Shown: positions 37,278-47,090, counted from the first letter of the stretch. The stretch is 64,000 bases of DNA from Scytonema hofmannii PCC 7110 (GCF_000346485.2 NZ_KQ976354.1:10498341-10562340); one strand, 5' to 3'. Numbers and translations: made by a program. Notes: generated from the sequence alone by a model not told the origin.

Positions 37278-38195
37278 ATGTTGCCAGTTATTTACTCCGA
37301 CGAGTTTCTAGATCATGAAACGGGGTCTTTTCATCCAGAAAAACCAGAACGTTTAACAGCAATTACGACTGCCCTCAAACAAGCTGCTTTTGCAGAACAA
37401 ATTGAATGGCGATCGCCATCCTCACCAGAAACTCGACCCCTCATGTCTTTTTTGCAACAAGCGCATACTCAACGCCATATCAACAAAATTCGAGAAATTG
37501 CTCTTGCTGGTGGCGGTTATTTGGATGGAGATACCCCTGTTTCCCCCCGCAGTTACGATGTTGCTTTACTGGCAGTTAGCGCCTGGTTGGATGGAGTAGA
37601 TATTGTGCTAGAAACTGGCAAACCAGCTTTTGTCCTGGCACGTCCACCAGGGCATCATGCTGTCAGTGATGAGGGGATGGGATTCTGTTTATTTTCCAAT
37701 GCTGCTGTTGCTGCATTTTATGCCTTGCAAAAACCAGGAATCAATCGTGTAGCCATTCTGGACTGGGATGTCCATCATGGCAATGGCACACAAGCAATTG
37801 TCGAAGAACACCCGCAAGTTGCTTACTGTTCCTTGCATCAGTATCCCTGCTACCCAGGGACTGGAAGAGGAATAGAAAAAGGCTTTCATGATAATGTACT
37901 CAATTTACCTATGCCTCCTGGTAGTAATATGCAGGTATACCAGCCCGTATTTGAAAAAAAGGTCATACCTTTTTTGTCACAGTTTCAACCAGATTTGTTA
38001 ATTGTTAGTGCTGGTTACGATGCCAATGCTGACGATCCTTTAGCAAGCATAGATTTACAGCCAAAAGATTATGGCATATTCACTGATTATTGCTTGGGAA
38101 TAACTCGTAAAATTTTGTTCGGATTGGAAGGTGGTTACGATTTTGAATCCCTTTCTAAATCAGTTGTCGAAACAATTGAACACTGTTTGGTTTGA
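37278..38195 (+). CDS. Histone deacetylase-superfamily amidohydrolase
   Basis: 305 residues. Zn-dependent deacetylase of the HDAC/AcuC/acetylpolyamine amidohydrolase superfamily. Motifs: GSFHPEKPERL near the N-terminus, PPGHHAVSDEGMGFCLFSN (catalytic His126/His127), LDWDVHHGNGTQ (Asp162/Asp164 and His166, metal and charge relay), SAGYDANADDPLA and GLEGGYDF. Full-length for the family. Substrate could be acetylated lysine, polyamine or another acetamide. Confidence 0.88.
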   Translation: MLPVIYSDEFLDHETGSFHPEKPERLTAITTALKQAAFAEQIEWRSPSSPETRPLMSFLQQAHTQRHINKIREIALAGGGYLDGDTPVSPRSYDVALLAVSAWLDGVDIVLETGKPAFVLARPPGHHAVSDEGMGFCLFSNAAVAAFYALQKPGINRVAILDWDVHHGNGTQAIVEEHPQVAYCSLHQYPCYPGTGRGIEKGFHDNVLNLPMPPGSNMQVYQPVFEKKVIPFLSQFQPDLLIVSAGYDANADDPLASIDLQPKDYGIFTDYCLGITRKILFGLEGGYDFESLSKSVVETIEHCLV

Positions 38196-38299
38196 AGTGC
38201 CTCATCAAGTAATGATTTCACACCCTCATATAGAATTGGTATAAGATCTATTAGTACAAGTTCAATCAGTAATTATTACTACCAACTTGGCAAGCCACC

Positions 38300-38581
38300 A
38301 TGAGCGAATCAGAGAAATATAAGCCTCACTCTGCGGATTACTTTAATGAAGAAAGAAACTTCTGGTGGAATCAGGATTTTCTAGAACTGATGGGAAAGCG
38401 GTGGGGATTGGAAAAAGTCAGCACCGTGCTAGATGTTGGTTGCGGAATTGGTCATTGGGGACAGATACTTGCTGATATTCTCCCCCTAAATGCCAAGGTA
38501 ACAGGAATCGATAAGGAAGCGCAATGGGTAGAACAAGCTAGTGAAAGGGCGAAAGCGTTGATGGATGCTTGTATCAGGTAA
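38300..38581 (+). pseudogene. Truncated SAM-dependent methyltransferase
   Basis: 93 residues. DYFNEERNFWWNQDFLELMG and the SAM-binding motif I VLDVGCGIGHWGQIL, then VTGIDKEAQWVEQASERAKA (motif II acid), after which it stops. Class I methyltransferases of this type are normally about 250-290 residues, so roughly two thirds of the enzyme is gone. The lost part is replaced by unrelated sequence and the MITE-like element at 38694-38829. Confidence 0.7.
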
Positions 38582-38693
38582 ATAAGCATAAAGACTCATT
38601 AAGTCCGCCTTTTTTCTTTCTTGTGGTATCGTTGTAATTATGAGAGATACAAAAATTACGTTTTGGTTATCTGAACCGCACTGCTCACAGCTT

Positions 38694-38829
38694 GAGAGGA
38701 TGTTTTAAAAGTCCGAGAAAGTATAATTTTGTCATTCTGTTAGCGCAGCGTGTCCAGAGGGCAGTGGAGCGACGAAACGGAACGCTGTGTTCAACATGAC
38801 ATAGAACAACCCTTTTAAAACATCCTCTG
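38694..38829. mobile_element. MITE-like element with perfect 17-bp terminal inverted repeats
   Basis: Left end AGAGGATGTTTTAAAAG (38695-38711), right end its exact complement (38812-38828). TGA flanks both sides and may be a 3-bp target duplication. Internal arms (GTCATTCTG.../...CAACATGAC, and AGCGCAGCGT/AACGCTGTG) also pair. It contains no gene and ends 9 nt before the GNAT start codon. Confidence 0.75.
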
Positions 38830-38837
38830 ATATATTT

Positions 38838-39299
38838 ATGACCGAGATTTCTATCCATCACTTATTTAATCATCCAGATTGTATTCAGCAGGTTGCAACC
38901 TGGATTTACACAGAGTTTTGGGCAGATAAAACTGGATACACCGTAGAAACCTTCGAGCGACTTTTACGCCAAGCAAGCGATGCAGCCCAGATTCCTCTCT
39001 CTCTACTGGCTTTAGTAGAAGGACAGCCTGCTGGAACCATAAACCTGATCGCAAACGATGATGAACATCGTCCTCACCTATACCCCTGGCTGGCAGCACT
39101 GTTTGTCTTACCTCAGTACCGAGGGTGTGGAGTTGGAACCAGTCTCGTTCGAGCACTTTTGTATGAAGCAAAACAACTAGGCTTCTCAGAAATGTTTCTT
39201 GGCACAGATCAACCGGGCTTCTACTGCCAATTCGGAGCAGAATTCTACGAGCAAGCAAATGAAACGCTCTGTATCATGCGGCTTCCCGTTCCTGGGTAG
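38838..39299 (+). CDS. GNAT-family N-acetyltransferase
   Basis: 153 residues. Acetyl-CoA-binding motif A is visible: LAALFVLPQYRGCGVGTSLV (R/Q-x-x-G-x-G/A), preceded by strand 4 and followed by ALLYEAKQLGFSEMFLGTD and YCQFGAEFYE. The substrate is unknown. The MITE-like element forms its upstream region, so the promoter or ribosome site is partly repeat-derived. A ribosome site is not clear. Confidence 0.8.
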   Translation: MTEISIHHLFNHPDCIQQVATWIYTEFWADKTGYTVETFERLLRQASDAAQIPLSLLALVEGQPAGTINLIANDDEHRPHLYPWLAALFVLPQYRGCGVGTSLVRALLYEAKQLGFSEMFLGTDQPGFYCQFGAEFYEQANETLCIMRLPVPG

Positions 39300-39364
39300 G
39301 TTTGGAATCCTTGTGAGGTGGACAAAGAAGTGGACAAAGAAATAGAATTGGACGTGATGCATAG

Positions 39365-39724
39365 GTGCTGGAAACCCCAATTCACTCGCGTCTCAAGGCA
39401 TTCTTGGAAGCACCTATTTCGATCTTCTGGTGCTGGTCAGAGGCTACAAGACGCTACGCACTTCAGTTAGGGCTTGTGGAGAATCACAGGGAAGAAGGAC
39501 TCAAGGATTACATAGTTGAGGATCGGCTCAAGCGACAAAAAGAAATTGTTAGAGATTGCCTTTGGCGTGCCATGCTCGCGATCGCTAGCTATCCTTCAGA
39601 GCGTACCAAGTCGTGTAAGACCAAAAAAAATCGTCTAGATCGCCTAGTTCGTACAGATGTAAAAATGGCGATTGGCGAAGAAATGCCTCTATTTCATACT
39701 TTGTATGAAGGCAAATTGGTCTAA
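39365..39724 (+). CDS. Hypothetical protein
   Basis: 119 residues, unrecognised. The central part is basic and probably helical (EEGLKDYIVEDRLKRQKEIV), followed by TKSCKTKKNRLDRLVRTD. No signal peptide or membrane segment. The nominal start at 39365 is not ATG and lacks a ribosome site, so the true N-terminus is uncertain; it may be a relic in this decayed patch. Confidence 0.35.
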   Translation: MLETPIHSRLKAFLEAPISIFWCWSEATRRYALQLGLVENHREEGLKDYIVEDRLKRQKEIVRDCLWRAMLAIASYPSERTKSCKTKKNRLDRLVRTDVKMAIGEEMPLFHTLYEGKLV

Positions 39725-39853
39725 TGGATGGCATATTTTTGTCTTGAACTCTACATATTTTTTAACAAAACCTTTGTTGACTCTGCATATATTTCTTTAC
39801 AGATATCTAGAAGAGAAAAACTTTACGAATTACTGATAGTGAGTTATACAAGA

Positions 39854-41021
39854 ATGAAAAATAGTACATCAGTAACAATGTTTACACAAACTAGAAAATA
39901 TCGCATTGGTGGTTATCGTCCTGGCAAGAAATCAGAAGACGCTAAAATTCACCACACAGATCGTTTTGATAGCGATCGCTTACCGCCGAAAGTTGACCTG
40001 CGTAAATACATGACCGAAGTGGAAGAGCAGGTTGGTAATAGCTGTGTTGCAAATGCATTTGTAGGTGCTTATGAATACCTTGCTCAACGAGATTTAGGCG
40101 AATCTGGTGATGTGAGCCGTTTATTTGTTTACTATAACGCCCGCTCTCTTAATGGCAACGAACAAGAAGATCGCGGGACACAAATGGAACTTGCCATCAA
40201 AGCTCTAACCGACTATGGAGCGTGCTGTGAGGACATTTGGCCCAATGATGAGGAGCTGATTTTCCAAGAACCAGACAGTTCTGCTTACGAACATGCGGCA
40301 AATTTCAAAATAGAAGAAGCTGAGTTTATTGAAACTGACCTTGACTTGTGGAAACATACCTTAGCAGAAGGTTATCCCATTGCTTTTGCCCTGAACACGT
40401 TTGAGTCTTTTGATGATGCCACACGCAATCGGGGACGCGTACCTTTGCCCAAGAAATCAGATAATGTACGCTCCACCCACGGATGGCATGCAATGCTCTG
40501 TGTTGGCTACTCTGACAAAGACCGCGTGTTTATCGTGCGTAATTCTTGGGGTTCGGAATGGGGCGATAAGCCGGGTACGGCTTGCGCTTCGCGATCGCGG
40601 ATATTGTTACATCCCTTACAATTATGTCATCCATCAGGAGTATAATGGTCACGACTCATGGATCATTAAATCTGTCAGCGACCTTGACTTTAGTGCTGGG
40701 GTTTGGGAAGAAGACGAATCGTTCTTTGCTGACGAAAATTCCCTGTTGCTTTTCGACTTCTACGTTACCACTGAAGACCCAGAGGGTTTTATTGAGGTTT
40801 TAGACGAACTCTGTATGAGCTACGTCGAAAGCGAGGAAGATTATTATTTTGACTACGAATATGAAGAACAGGAAGATGAAGAAAGCTATATTGTTAATAT
40901 TCTTAACTTTGACTTGACAATAGAGGATAGCAGCGAATTTCTTGAGGAGCTAGATGCACTCTGCGAAAACTATGCGATCGACGGCGATTATGATTACAGT
41001 CTAGATGGTGACTACCATTAG
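39854..41021 (+). pseudogene. C1A papain-family peptidase gene split by a 28-nt repeat insertion
   Basis: Frame 1 from the ATG at 39854 encodes a papain-like peptidase: LPPKVDLRKYMTEVEEQVGN then SCVANAF (Gln59, nucleophile Cys64), GWHAMLCVGYSD (His212) and VRNSWGSEWGDK (Asn230). At 40571 a GC-rich 28-nt segment interrupts the reading frame and frame 1 ends at 40645. Frame +1 from 40599 continues exactly as expected (GYCYIPYNYVIHQEYNG) and then with an acidic C-terminal domain to 41021. Removing the 28 nt restores a protein of about 379 residues. The catalytic triad lies before the break, so a truncated product might be active. Lacks a signal peptide. Confidence 0.75.
40571..40598. repeat. 28-nt HIP1-containing repeat inserted in the peptidase gene
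   Basis: The segment ccgggtacgg-cttgcgcttc-gcgatcgc. Its units recur in another order at about 21346-21400. Its length, not a multiple of three, causes the frameshift. Confidence 0.7.
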
Positions 41022-41034
41022 AAGGTATTGAGCC

Positions 41035-41355
41035 ATGAGAATTCCACAAAAACGACCACCTACACATCCGGGCGAAATATTACTTAAGGATTTCCTAGAA
41101 CCAACGGAAGTATCACAACGCGAACTGGCAGATGCACTTCATGTTCCTTATCAAAGGATTAACGAGCTAGTAAACGAAAAGCGCGGTATCACGCCAAGTA
41201 CAGCACTCCGACTATCAAGGTTTTTTGGAAACAGCCCAGACTTTTGGTTGAACTTGCAACAGAATTGGGAACTGTATCATGCACTCAAGGAAGAAGAAGA
41301 AGACCTCCAAACTATTGCACGCTTCAACAGAAAGGACGAAGAGATAAGAATTTGA
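41035..41355 (+). CDS. HigA/GraA-family antitoxin without adjacent toxin
   Basis: 106 residues. PPTHPGEILLKDFLEP is the hallmark N-terminus of HigA-type (VapI/GraA) addiction-module antitoxins, followed by an XRE helix-turn-helix (SQRELADALHVPYQRINELV) and SRFFGNSPDFWLNLQQNWEL. The toxin (HigB/GraT) normally lies immediately upstream; here the broken peptidase ends 14 nt before it. It is therefore an orphan, either a lost pair or a domesticated regulator. Confidence 0.78.
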   Translation: MRIPQKRPPTHPGEILLKDFLEPTEVSQRELADALHVPYQRINELVNEKRGITPSTALRLSRFFGNSPDFWLNLQQNWELYHALKEEEEDLQTIARFNRKDEEIRI

Positions 41356-41356
41356 A

Positions 41357-41420
41357 TTGGTTAGTAGTTAGTAGTTAGTAGTTAATTCTTGTACCACTAA
41401 CAACTAACAACTAACAAGTA
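41357..41420. repeat. GTTAGTA / AACTAAC heptamer tandem with inverted partner
   Basis: Four GTTAGTA units, then the inverse type (aacaactaacaactaaca) about 25 nt later, so the two arms can pair. It lies between the convergent antitoxin gene and the next minus-strand gene and may act as a transcription end. Confidence 0.7.
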
Positions 41421-41425
41421 TCTAT

Positions 41426-41773
41426 TTAAGCTTCCTCAATCTCTAGTCGAGCTGCTGTCACTGCATCGAAAGCAAAAGCCAAAACAAGAGGCATTGGACA
41501 TTTCAACACATAGGTAGAAATAACTGCTGCGATCGTACCTACTACTGCTGATACAGACCAAAACTTCTCGTCCAAAGTCATTCCCTTTTGACTTTTAATC
41601 AATCTTAATACTTTAGTTGGAATGGGTTCGGGCATGACTGCACCGGGTGGAAAAGCCCAGTAGTTATTACGCCGCTCCTCAAATAAATCTGTCCAGCCGT
41701 TGTCCTGGCACCATTCCGCGATCCATTCCAGATGATAATGTTTCATACTCGGTCTAGGGAATTGAATTAGCAT
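41426..41773 (-). CDS. Hypothetical protein with C-terminal membrane segments
   Basis: 115 residues. A hydrophilic Trp/Glu-rich N-terminal half (HYHLEWIAEWCQDNGWTDLF, WAFPPGAVMPEPIPTKVL), then two hydrophobic stretches (AVVGTIAAVISTYVL; PLVLAFAFDAVTAA). An ATG nine codons downstream (41746) is an alternative start. The pattern is of a conserved cyanobacterial protein of unknown role, but that is from memory. Confidence 0.6.
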   Translation of the reverse strand: MLIQFPRPSMKHYHLEWIAEWCQDNGWTDLFEERRNNYWAFPPGAVMPEPIPTKVLRLIKSQKGMTLDEKFWSVSAVVGTIAAVISTYVLKCPMPLVLAFAFDAVTAARLEIEEA

Positions 41774-42297
41774 AATTGATGAATCGTTAGTCTTGAAATA
41801 GTCCTAACAAATAACCTGTTTAGTCCATAACCTAAGGATTATTTGGTTGTTGTTAAGCTTGGTTAAGAAATTAAAACATCTGTTGGAGCTTTTCTATAAA
41901 ACTCACATATTCACAGACTAACAGCCGCTTGCCGATTCTTGTACGAAAAGAAAATAAACTTTACTTGAAACTTGGTAGCTCAATAATTCTTAATATTGGA
42001 GCGAGCAGTAACTTCAAAGTATCTGAAAAAAATGTGTAACGAAACCACCAGAAGGCAGAAAATGATAAAAAACTTAAAATATGATTTCCACAGTTATAGA
42101 ATCATGCAAAAAGTATTAAGAACTTTCATACGAGCGCAAAGGCGCAAAGAACGCCTTAGTGACAAGTGCGACGAGGGCGCGAGCATTTATATTTAAAGAT
42201 AGGCAACGCCGTACTTTTACGCTGGTCACGAAATAAAAAAAAGAGTATCAACGGGTAGAACTTCTTTGCTATTAGTGAGAGCATCCAAGGAGTCAGG
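41774..42297. other. Intergenic region without recognised features
   Basis: AT-rich. Near 42131-42156 it holds a fragment of the dispersed repeat cgcaaaggcgcaaagaacgc. Short frames here have no ribosome site. Confidence 0.4.
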
Positions 42298-42726
42298 ATG
42301 ATAAATTCCGTCTTTGACAGTAATCCACCTGTGATTCTTGTTGTTGATGATGAAAAGCCAATGCGGTTTGTGCTGCGTCAGGCTATTGAAAAAGAAGGAT
42401 ATTCTGTTGCTGAGGCTAGCAACGGACAACAATGTTTGGATATCTGTCAGGCACAACCGCCAGATATGGTGTTATTAGATGCTATGATGCCAGAGATGGA
42501 TGGGTTTACTTGTTGCTCTCAACTGCAAATCCTTTTGGGCGATCGCTGTCCGCCAATTTTAATGATTACTGCTCTTGAAGACAAAAAGTTTGTCGCTCGC
42601 GCAATTGATGCAGGGGTAACAGGCTATCTCACAAAACCATTTGATTGGGACGTGCTGCGTCAGCGAGTCCATCGCTTGCTAGCCCACAAGTGGGTAGAAA
42701 TGGAACTACAGATCGGAAAACAATAG
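42298..42726 (+). CDS. Stand-alone response-regulator receiver domain protein
   Basis: 142 residues forming one CheY-like receiver: acidic pocket Asp17/Asp18/Glu19 (ILVVDDEKP), phosphoacceptor Asp61 (MVLLDAMMPEMDGF), Thr91 (LMITALED) and Lys113 (YLTKPFDWD). There is no output domain, so it should signal through protein contacts. No histidine kinase gene is adjacent; the partner is elsewhere. Confidence 0.88.
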   Translation: MINSVFDSNPPVILVVDDEKPMRFVLRQAIEKEGYSVAEASNGQQCLDICQAQPPDMVLLDAMMPEMDGFTCCSQLQILLGDRCPPILMITALEDKKFVARAIDAGVTGYLTKPFDWDVLRQRVHRLLAHKWVEMELQIGKQ

Positions 42727-42733
42727 CTACTTT

Positions 42734-42845
42734 GAGGGAGTAGGGAGTAGGGAGTAGGGAGTAGGGAGTAGGGAGTAGAAATGAAACTCCTGGTCACTGG
42801 TCACTGATTACTGGTCACTGGTCACTGATTACTGGTCACTGACAT
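42734..42845. repeat. GGGAGTA array and CTGGTCA/CTGATTA heptamer array
   Basis: Six GGGAGTA heptamers (42735-42778), then degenerate CTGGTCA/CTGATTA units (42790-42842). The second array overlaps the stop of zipN, so the last residues SVTSNQ of that protein are repeat-encoded. Confidence 0.85.
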
Positions 42846-45116
42846 ATCGCGGATACGCCACCCATCGTCCACACGAATCAAATCATACCTGACTCGTAAT
42901 TTTTCTTTATCTGACCTTTTCATTTGACCGTTTTCATAAAATTCTGTGGCTTCAGTGACCGCTGCTTCTACTGCAGCTTGGTTTTGGGAAGTTCGATTGG
43001 TCTCCAAGGATTCTACTTTTACATCATGTTCGTATTTTCGATACCGATTCTTATCTTTTTCTCGTTGCCCCCACTGCCGCCATTTTGTTAAGGTTGGACT
43101 GACTAAAATATGCTCCAAACGGGAGAGATCGTGTTCCGAGCCAAAAGCTGTGGCTTTGATATCCAGCCAAGTCTGAACAATTTCTCTAGCTTTTTCTTCT
43201 GTCAAAGACCCGGCGGGTAGTTGTGGTTTGCTGGTGGGGTCGGGAATGGGTATTGGCGGCTGGTTGAGTTCTACTGAGACTTGCTCGCCTTTTAAGGATG
43301 CTCCGGGGGACAAAAGATTTTTGAAAAATCCAATCGTTGTTGAAATGACAAACCACAATACGACTACACTTGCTGCAGAGGCGAATATTATCCACAATAA
43401 GCGCAGTTGCGATCGCCGATTGCGTGTCCGTCTGCGGCGCGATGGAACGGGATTGTTTTCTGAAACGTACCCTAAATGAGTGGGCTGTCGTATTTGTCTC
43501 CTTGATTGGGGAGGAGCGGTGTTGACTGTACCATTTAAATTGTGATATGTCTCTCCAGGATAGTATTCGGTATTGGGCAGTGAGTTTACAGAAACTTCTG
43601 CTTGTCTGCTGACATTGCCATAAGGGCTGGGGGACGCATAACCACCGGATTGAGACAAGCGTAAATTGTCTTGCCTTTGCTCTGGTCTGATTTCTGGTTG
43701 TTCTACTAATGGTGTTCTTGTTGCTGGGAATTGCCTTGGGGTTGTTGTAGAACTGTTCTGGTGGCGACGATTTGTTTGTGCTTGAGCGGATGGCTGGGAG
43801 TAAGTACCTGCCGATTCATAAGTTGTTTCTTCTTCTGTTGGCAAGTTTTCTAAATAAGCTTGTACACCGGCATCTGAAAAATAATCTTTTAAGGAAGCTG
43901 GTTGGTCTACCAAATCTCGAAAGTGAGGGAATACGTCGTTTTGCAACCAGCGTTCTCCATACAAACACAATCCCGGTAACAAGTCTGGAGAATCATGAGA
44001 ATATTCCCGAATAAAAGCTAGGGCTTCGTACTCTTGAGAGAGTTCTAAGACACGAGTGGCTTCCTCTGTTTGCCCTAAAAGCATGGCACAGAGCGACTGT
44101 TCTAAATGAACATCTTGACGCCGACTCAAGCGTATCAGTAAATGCTTTGCTTGACGAATCAATGCGGGTTGACGTTGGGCAAATCCTCTCGCCAGCGAGG
44201 CGTAAACTGCTAGATACGTTGCAACTGCTGAGGGACGCTTGCTTTCCGCTTCAAATAATTGGTGCTGTTCTGTAACTGTCAGGTAATTACGCAGTTGCTG
44301 AATAAATCGGAGAAAGTCATCAATATTTAGACCTGATTGGTCATTTCCTGAGCCATCAATGCCACCTCGCTCATCAAGAACTTTCTGTAATAATTGCAAT
44401 CCTTGGGATCTTTCGATTGTATTTTCTTCAGGCAGTGCTAGCAGCTCTAAAATGCGATAAGGTCTCAATCTGTTGAGGTCAGACTGAATTTCAGATCTAC
44501 CACTGGGAAACAACCCTTCCCGCGCTAGTAGTTCTTCTCCGGTTTCTAAGGAAATTGCCGCATTTTCATAGTGACCTTGCTGCCATTGCTCGCGACCTAG
44601 TTCCAAACAAGCAAGGGCAACAGTGAGAACTACATCTGGTAGTTCAACAGTGTAGTTTTCTTCGCTGTCTTCTCTATTGACGTATCGTTTGCCCGTAACA
44701 TTTCTATTGATGAGGTAGGGGCGACCAAGTTTAAGGACGAGTTCGTACTCTCCCAATTCTTGCAAAATTAGGAGTGCTCCCACTAATTCGTCTTGTGCAA
44801 TTTCAATGCTCAGATTGAGTGAGTCAAAATCTCTATTGCCTCGATTGGCAGTTTCAACAGCCACTGTCCTATCTTGATGGTTGTCAGAACCATAGGCTTC
44901 AGCTAAGTAGACTTTATCGTATGTTTTACGTTCTCTAGGATCTGATAAGACAACGTAAGCTTTCTCAATGAGTTTTTTTCTCGATGCGATCGCTGCAGGG
45001 GAATACTCGCGTCTTGGCAGCTGCATAATGCGATCGCCATATGCTTGCCGCAACTGTTCCTCACTTGCCGCCATCGGTATGCCTAAAATTCGGTAGTAAT
45101 CTAGCGGAATTCGCAC
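42822..45116 (-). CDS. zipN: Cell division protein ZipN/Ftn2 (ARC6-like)
   Basis: 764 residues. An N-terminal J-like domain (LDYYRILGIPMAASEEQLRQ, then KAYVVLSDPRERKTYD) lacking the HPD tripeptide needed for DnaK stimulation, as in ARC6/Ftn2. A long helical TPR-like region to about 420, a low-complexity linker, a single membrane helix near 560-585 (LLWIIFASAASVVVLWFVIS), and a C-terminal ARC6-like IMS/DUF4101 domain (KAREIVQTWLDIKATAFGSE ... GWRIRDM). ZipN anchors FtsZ to the membrane at the cyanobacterial division site. The last six residues come from a heptamer array. Confidence 0.85.
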   Translation of the reverse strand: MRIPLDYYRILGIPMAASEEQLRQAYGDRIMQLPRREYSPAAIASRKKLIEKAYVVLSDPRERKTYDKVYLAEAYGSDNHQDRTVAVETANRGNRDFDSLNLSIEIAQDELVGALLILQELGEYELVLKLGRPYLINRNVTGKRYVNREDSEENYTVELPDVVLTVALACLELGREQWQQGHYENAAISLETGEELLAREGLFPSGRSEIQSDLNRLRPYRILELLALPEENTIERSQGLQLLQKVLDERGGIDGSGNDQSGLNIDDFLRFIQQLRNYLTVTEQHQLFEAESKRPSAVATYLAVYASLARGFAQRQPALIRQAKHLLIRLSRRQDVHLEQSLCAMLLGQTEEATRVLELSQEYEALAFIREYSHDSPDLLPGLCLYGERWLQNDVFPHFRDLVDQPASLKDYFSDAGVQAYLENLPTEEETTYESAGTYSQPSAQAQTNRRHQNSSTTTPRQFPATRTPLVEQPEIRPEQRQDNLRLSQSGGYASPSPYGNVSRQAEVSVNSLPNTEYYPGETYHNLNGTVNTAPPQSRRQIRQPTHLGYVSENNPVPSRRRRTRNRRSQLRLLWIIFASAASVVVLWFVISTTIGFFKNLLSPGASLKGEQVSVELNQPPIPIPDPTSKPQLPAGSLTEEKAREIVQTWLDIKATAFGSEHDLSRLEHILVSPTLTKWRQWGQREKDKNRYRKYEHDVKVESLETNRTSQNQAAVEAAVTEATEFYENGQMKRSDKEKLRVRYDLIRVDDGWRIRDMSVTSNQ

Positions 45117-45825
45117 AGCCTACTTCCCCTGCAGCACGATAAACATAATTTTCCTACAGCATGACTGAGTTGTAAAAATTTATCATTATCCCAATTGAGT
45201 AACATAGCACTATAAATGTGCTCTACAGAACTTTTGCCCACGCTTCAATGATAATATTTTGCTGTTTCCGAGACAGAGTTTCTCTGTTTAAGATTATTTT
45301 TACTATTTTTCTGTAAATGTACTTGCCACCTGGTAACAAACAATAGATAATGAGTCTCGCTTTTTCTGACAGCGCTTATAGTAGTGCTGTTTTGGCAGGA
45401 ATATATAGAAGTATATATTTATTCTCTTTTCCGAGTTTATAACTAAATCATTCCTGCCGTTGATTCAGATAGATTTTCTCCGACTATATGGTGAAAGAAC
45501 CCCCTTTTTTATACTTTCTCCATTAGAGAGAACCGAAGTATATCACAGTTATTCTTCCATAGCAATTATCTCAAGAAAGATAACACTTTTGCTATCATTT
45601 TGTGAAATTGTTAATAAATAGGCAGAAAACTGACTATCGAGACAGCTAATTTATAGCCAACAGCTATAACAGCAGTTGCTAGTTACCAGTCATCAAATTA
45701 TGTCTTCGATCGCTGTTTCGCTAGCCACTGGTTGAAATGCTATCTTGTTTAAAAGCTTACGCTGCATTTTGGCAAATTTGCTCACATAGTAACTTTAAGA
45801 TTTACGACAGGAATACCAAGAAATA
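45117..45825. other. Intergenic region upstream of pdhA
   Basis: About 700 nt between divergent zipN and pdhA, probably carrying both promoters. It is AT-rich with no clear gene, repeat or hairpin that I can support. Confidence 0.4.
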
Positions 45826-46860
45826 ATGAGCCAAGAACGCACATTACCTAAATTTGATACAACAACCGTACAAATAACTAGAGACGAAGGGTTAGTATTG
45901 TACGAGGACATGATGTTGGGACGCTTGTTTGAGGACAAGTGTGCCGAAATGTACTACAGGGGCAAAATGTTTGGTTTTGTACACCTGTATAACGGTCAAG
46001 AAGCGATTTCTACTGGCGTGATCAAATCGATGCGACCAGGAGAAGATTTTGTTTGTAGTACCTACCGAGACCACGTTCATGCTTTGAGTGCGGGAGTCCC
46101 AGCAAAGGAGGTATTGGCGGAGTTATTTGGCAAAGCAACAGGATGCAGCAAAGGACGTGGTGGTTCCATGCATATGTTTTCCGCCGAACACCGTCTTTTG
46201 GGTGGGTACGCTTTTGTAGCAGAAGGGATTCCCGTAGCAGCAGGAGCAGCTTTTCAGAGCAAATACCGTCGCGAGGTCTTGGGGGATAAAAACGCCGATC
46301 AAGTGACGGCTTGCTTTTTTGGGGATGGCGCTGCCAATAACGGTCAGTTTTTTGAGACCTTAAATATGGCGGCTCTGTGGAATCTACCAATTATTTTTGT
46401 AGTAGAAAATAACAAGTGGGCGATCGGTATGGCTCACGAACGGGCGACTTCCCAACCAGAAATTTACAAGAAAGCCAGTGTGTTTAATATGGTGGGTGTG
46501 GAAGTAGACGGGATGGATATCTTAGCTGTGCGAGCAGTAGCCACCGAAGCAGTAGCCCGTGCGCGTGCGGGAGAAGGTCCCACCCTCATTGAAGCACTGA
46601 CCTACCGTTTCCGGGGTCATTCCCTCGCTGACCCAGATGAAATGCGAAGCAAACAAGAAAAGGAATTTTGGTTCTCCCGAGACCCCATCAAAAAGTTTGC
46701 TGCTTATCTAGTTGAGCAAAACTTAGCTTCTAGCGAAGAACTCAAAGACATTGACCATCAGGTGCAGCAAGTCATCGACGAAGCCGTCAAATTTGCTGAA
46801 AGCAGCCCCGAACCAAGCCCAAGCGAGTTACATCGCTTTGTATTTGCAGAAGATGAATAA
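45826..46860 (+). CDS. pdhA: Pyruvate dehydrogenase E1 component, alpha subunit
   Basis: 344 residues. It decarboxylates pyruvate with thiamine diphosphate, feeding acetyl-CoA synthesis with PdhB, E2 and E3. Visible: [20 protein letters not shown], the GRGGSMHMF block, and the ThDP-binding motif [20 protein letters not shown] (from about residue 166) ending in VENN; the phosphorylation-loop region [17 protein letters not shown] is also present. Full length. pdhB is not adjacent, as is usual in cyanobacteria. Confidence 0.92.
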   Translation: MSQERTLPKFDTTTVQITRDEGLVLYEDMMLGRLFEDKCAEMYYRGKMFGFVHLYNGQEAISTGVIKSMRPGEDFVCSTYRDHVHALSAGVPAKEVLAELFGKATGCSKGRGGSMHMFSAEHRLLGGYAFVAEGIPVAAGAAFQSKYRREVLGDKNADQVTACFFGDGAANNGQFFETLNMAALWNLPIIFVVENNKWAIGMAHERATSQPEIYKKASVFNMVGVEVDGMDILAVRAVATEAVARARAGEGPTLIEALTYRFRGHSLADPDEMRSKQEKEFWFSRDPIKKFAAYLVEQNLASSEELKDIDHQVQQVIDEAVKFAESSPEPSPSELHRFVFAEDE

Positions 46861-46927
46861 TTGTTGGTTAGTTGTTAGTTGTTACAAAACTACTCAGGGA
46901 TTAGCTAAATGGAAAGAGTGTTAATAT

Positions 46928-47090
46928 AAGGGCGGGCGAGGACGCCTACCCCACAAGAGGAGATAATTTATTTTTTGGAAATTACCAACTAGTGATCGGT
47001 GACCAGTGACCAGTGACCAGTGACCAGTGACCACCAACCACTAACCACTAACAACTAACCACTAACAACTAACCACAAAATAAATTTTTT
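46928..47090. repeat. Dispersed GC-rich repeat plus TGACCAG and TTAGTTG-type arrays
   Basis: 46928-46984 is a short copy of the GGGCGGGCGAGGACGCC family ending in taatttattttttggaa. 47004-47033 holds four TGACCAG heptamers, and 47035-47084 tandem ccactaa/caactaa units. All are between pdhA and the tRNA gene. Confidence 0.8.

Noticed and set aside
41996-42196. 66-residue frame before the response regulator
   Set aside because: Non-ATG start, its C-terminus is translated dispersed repeat, and no family resemblance.
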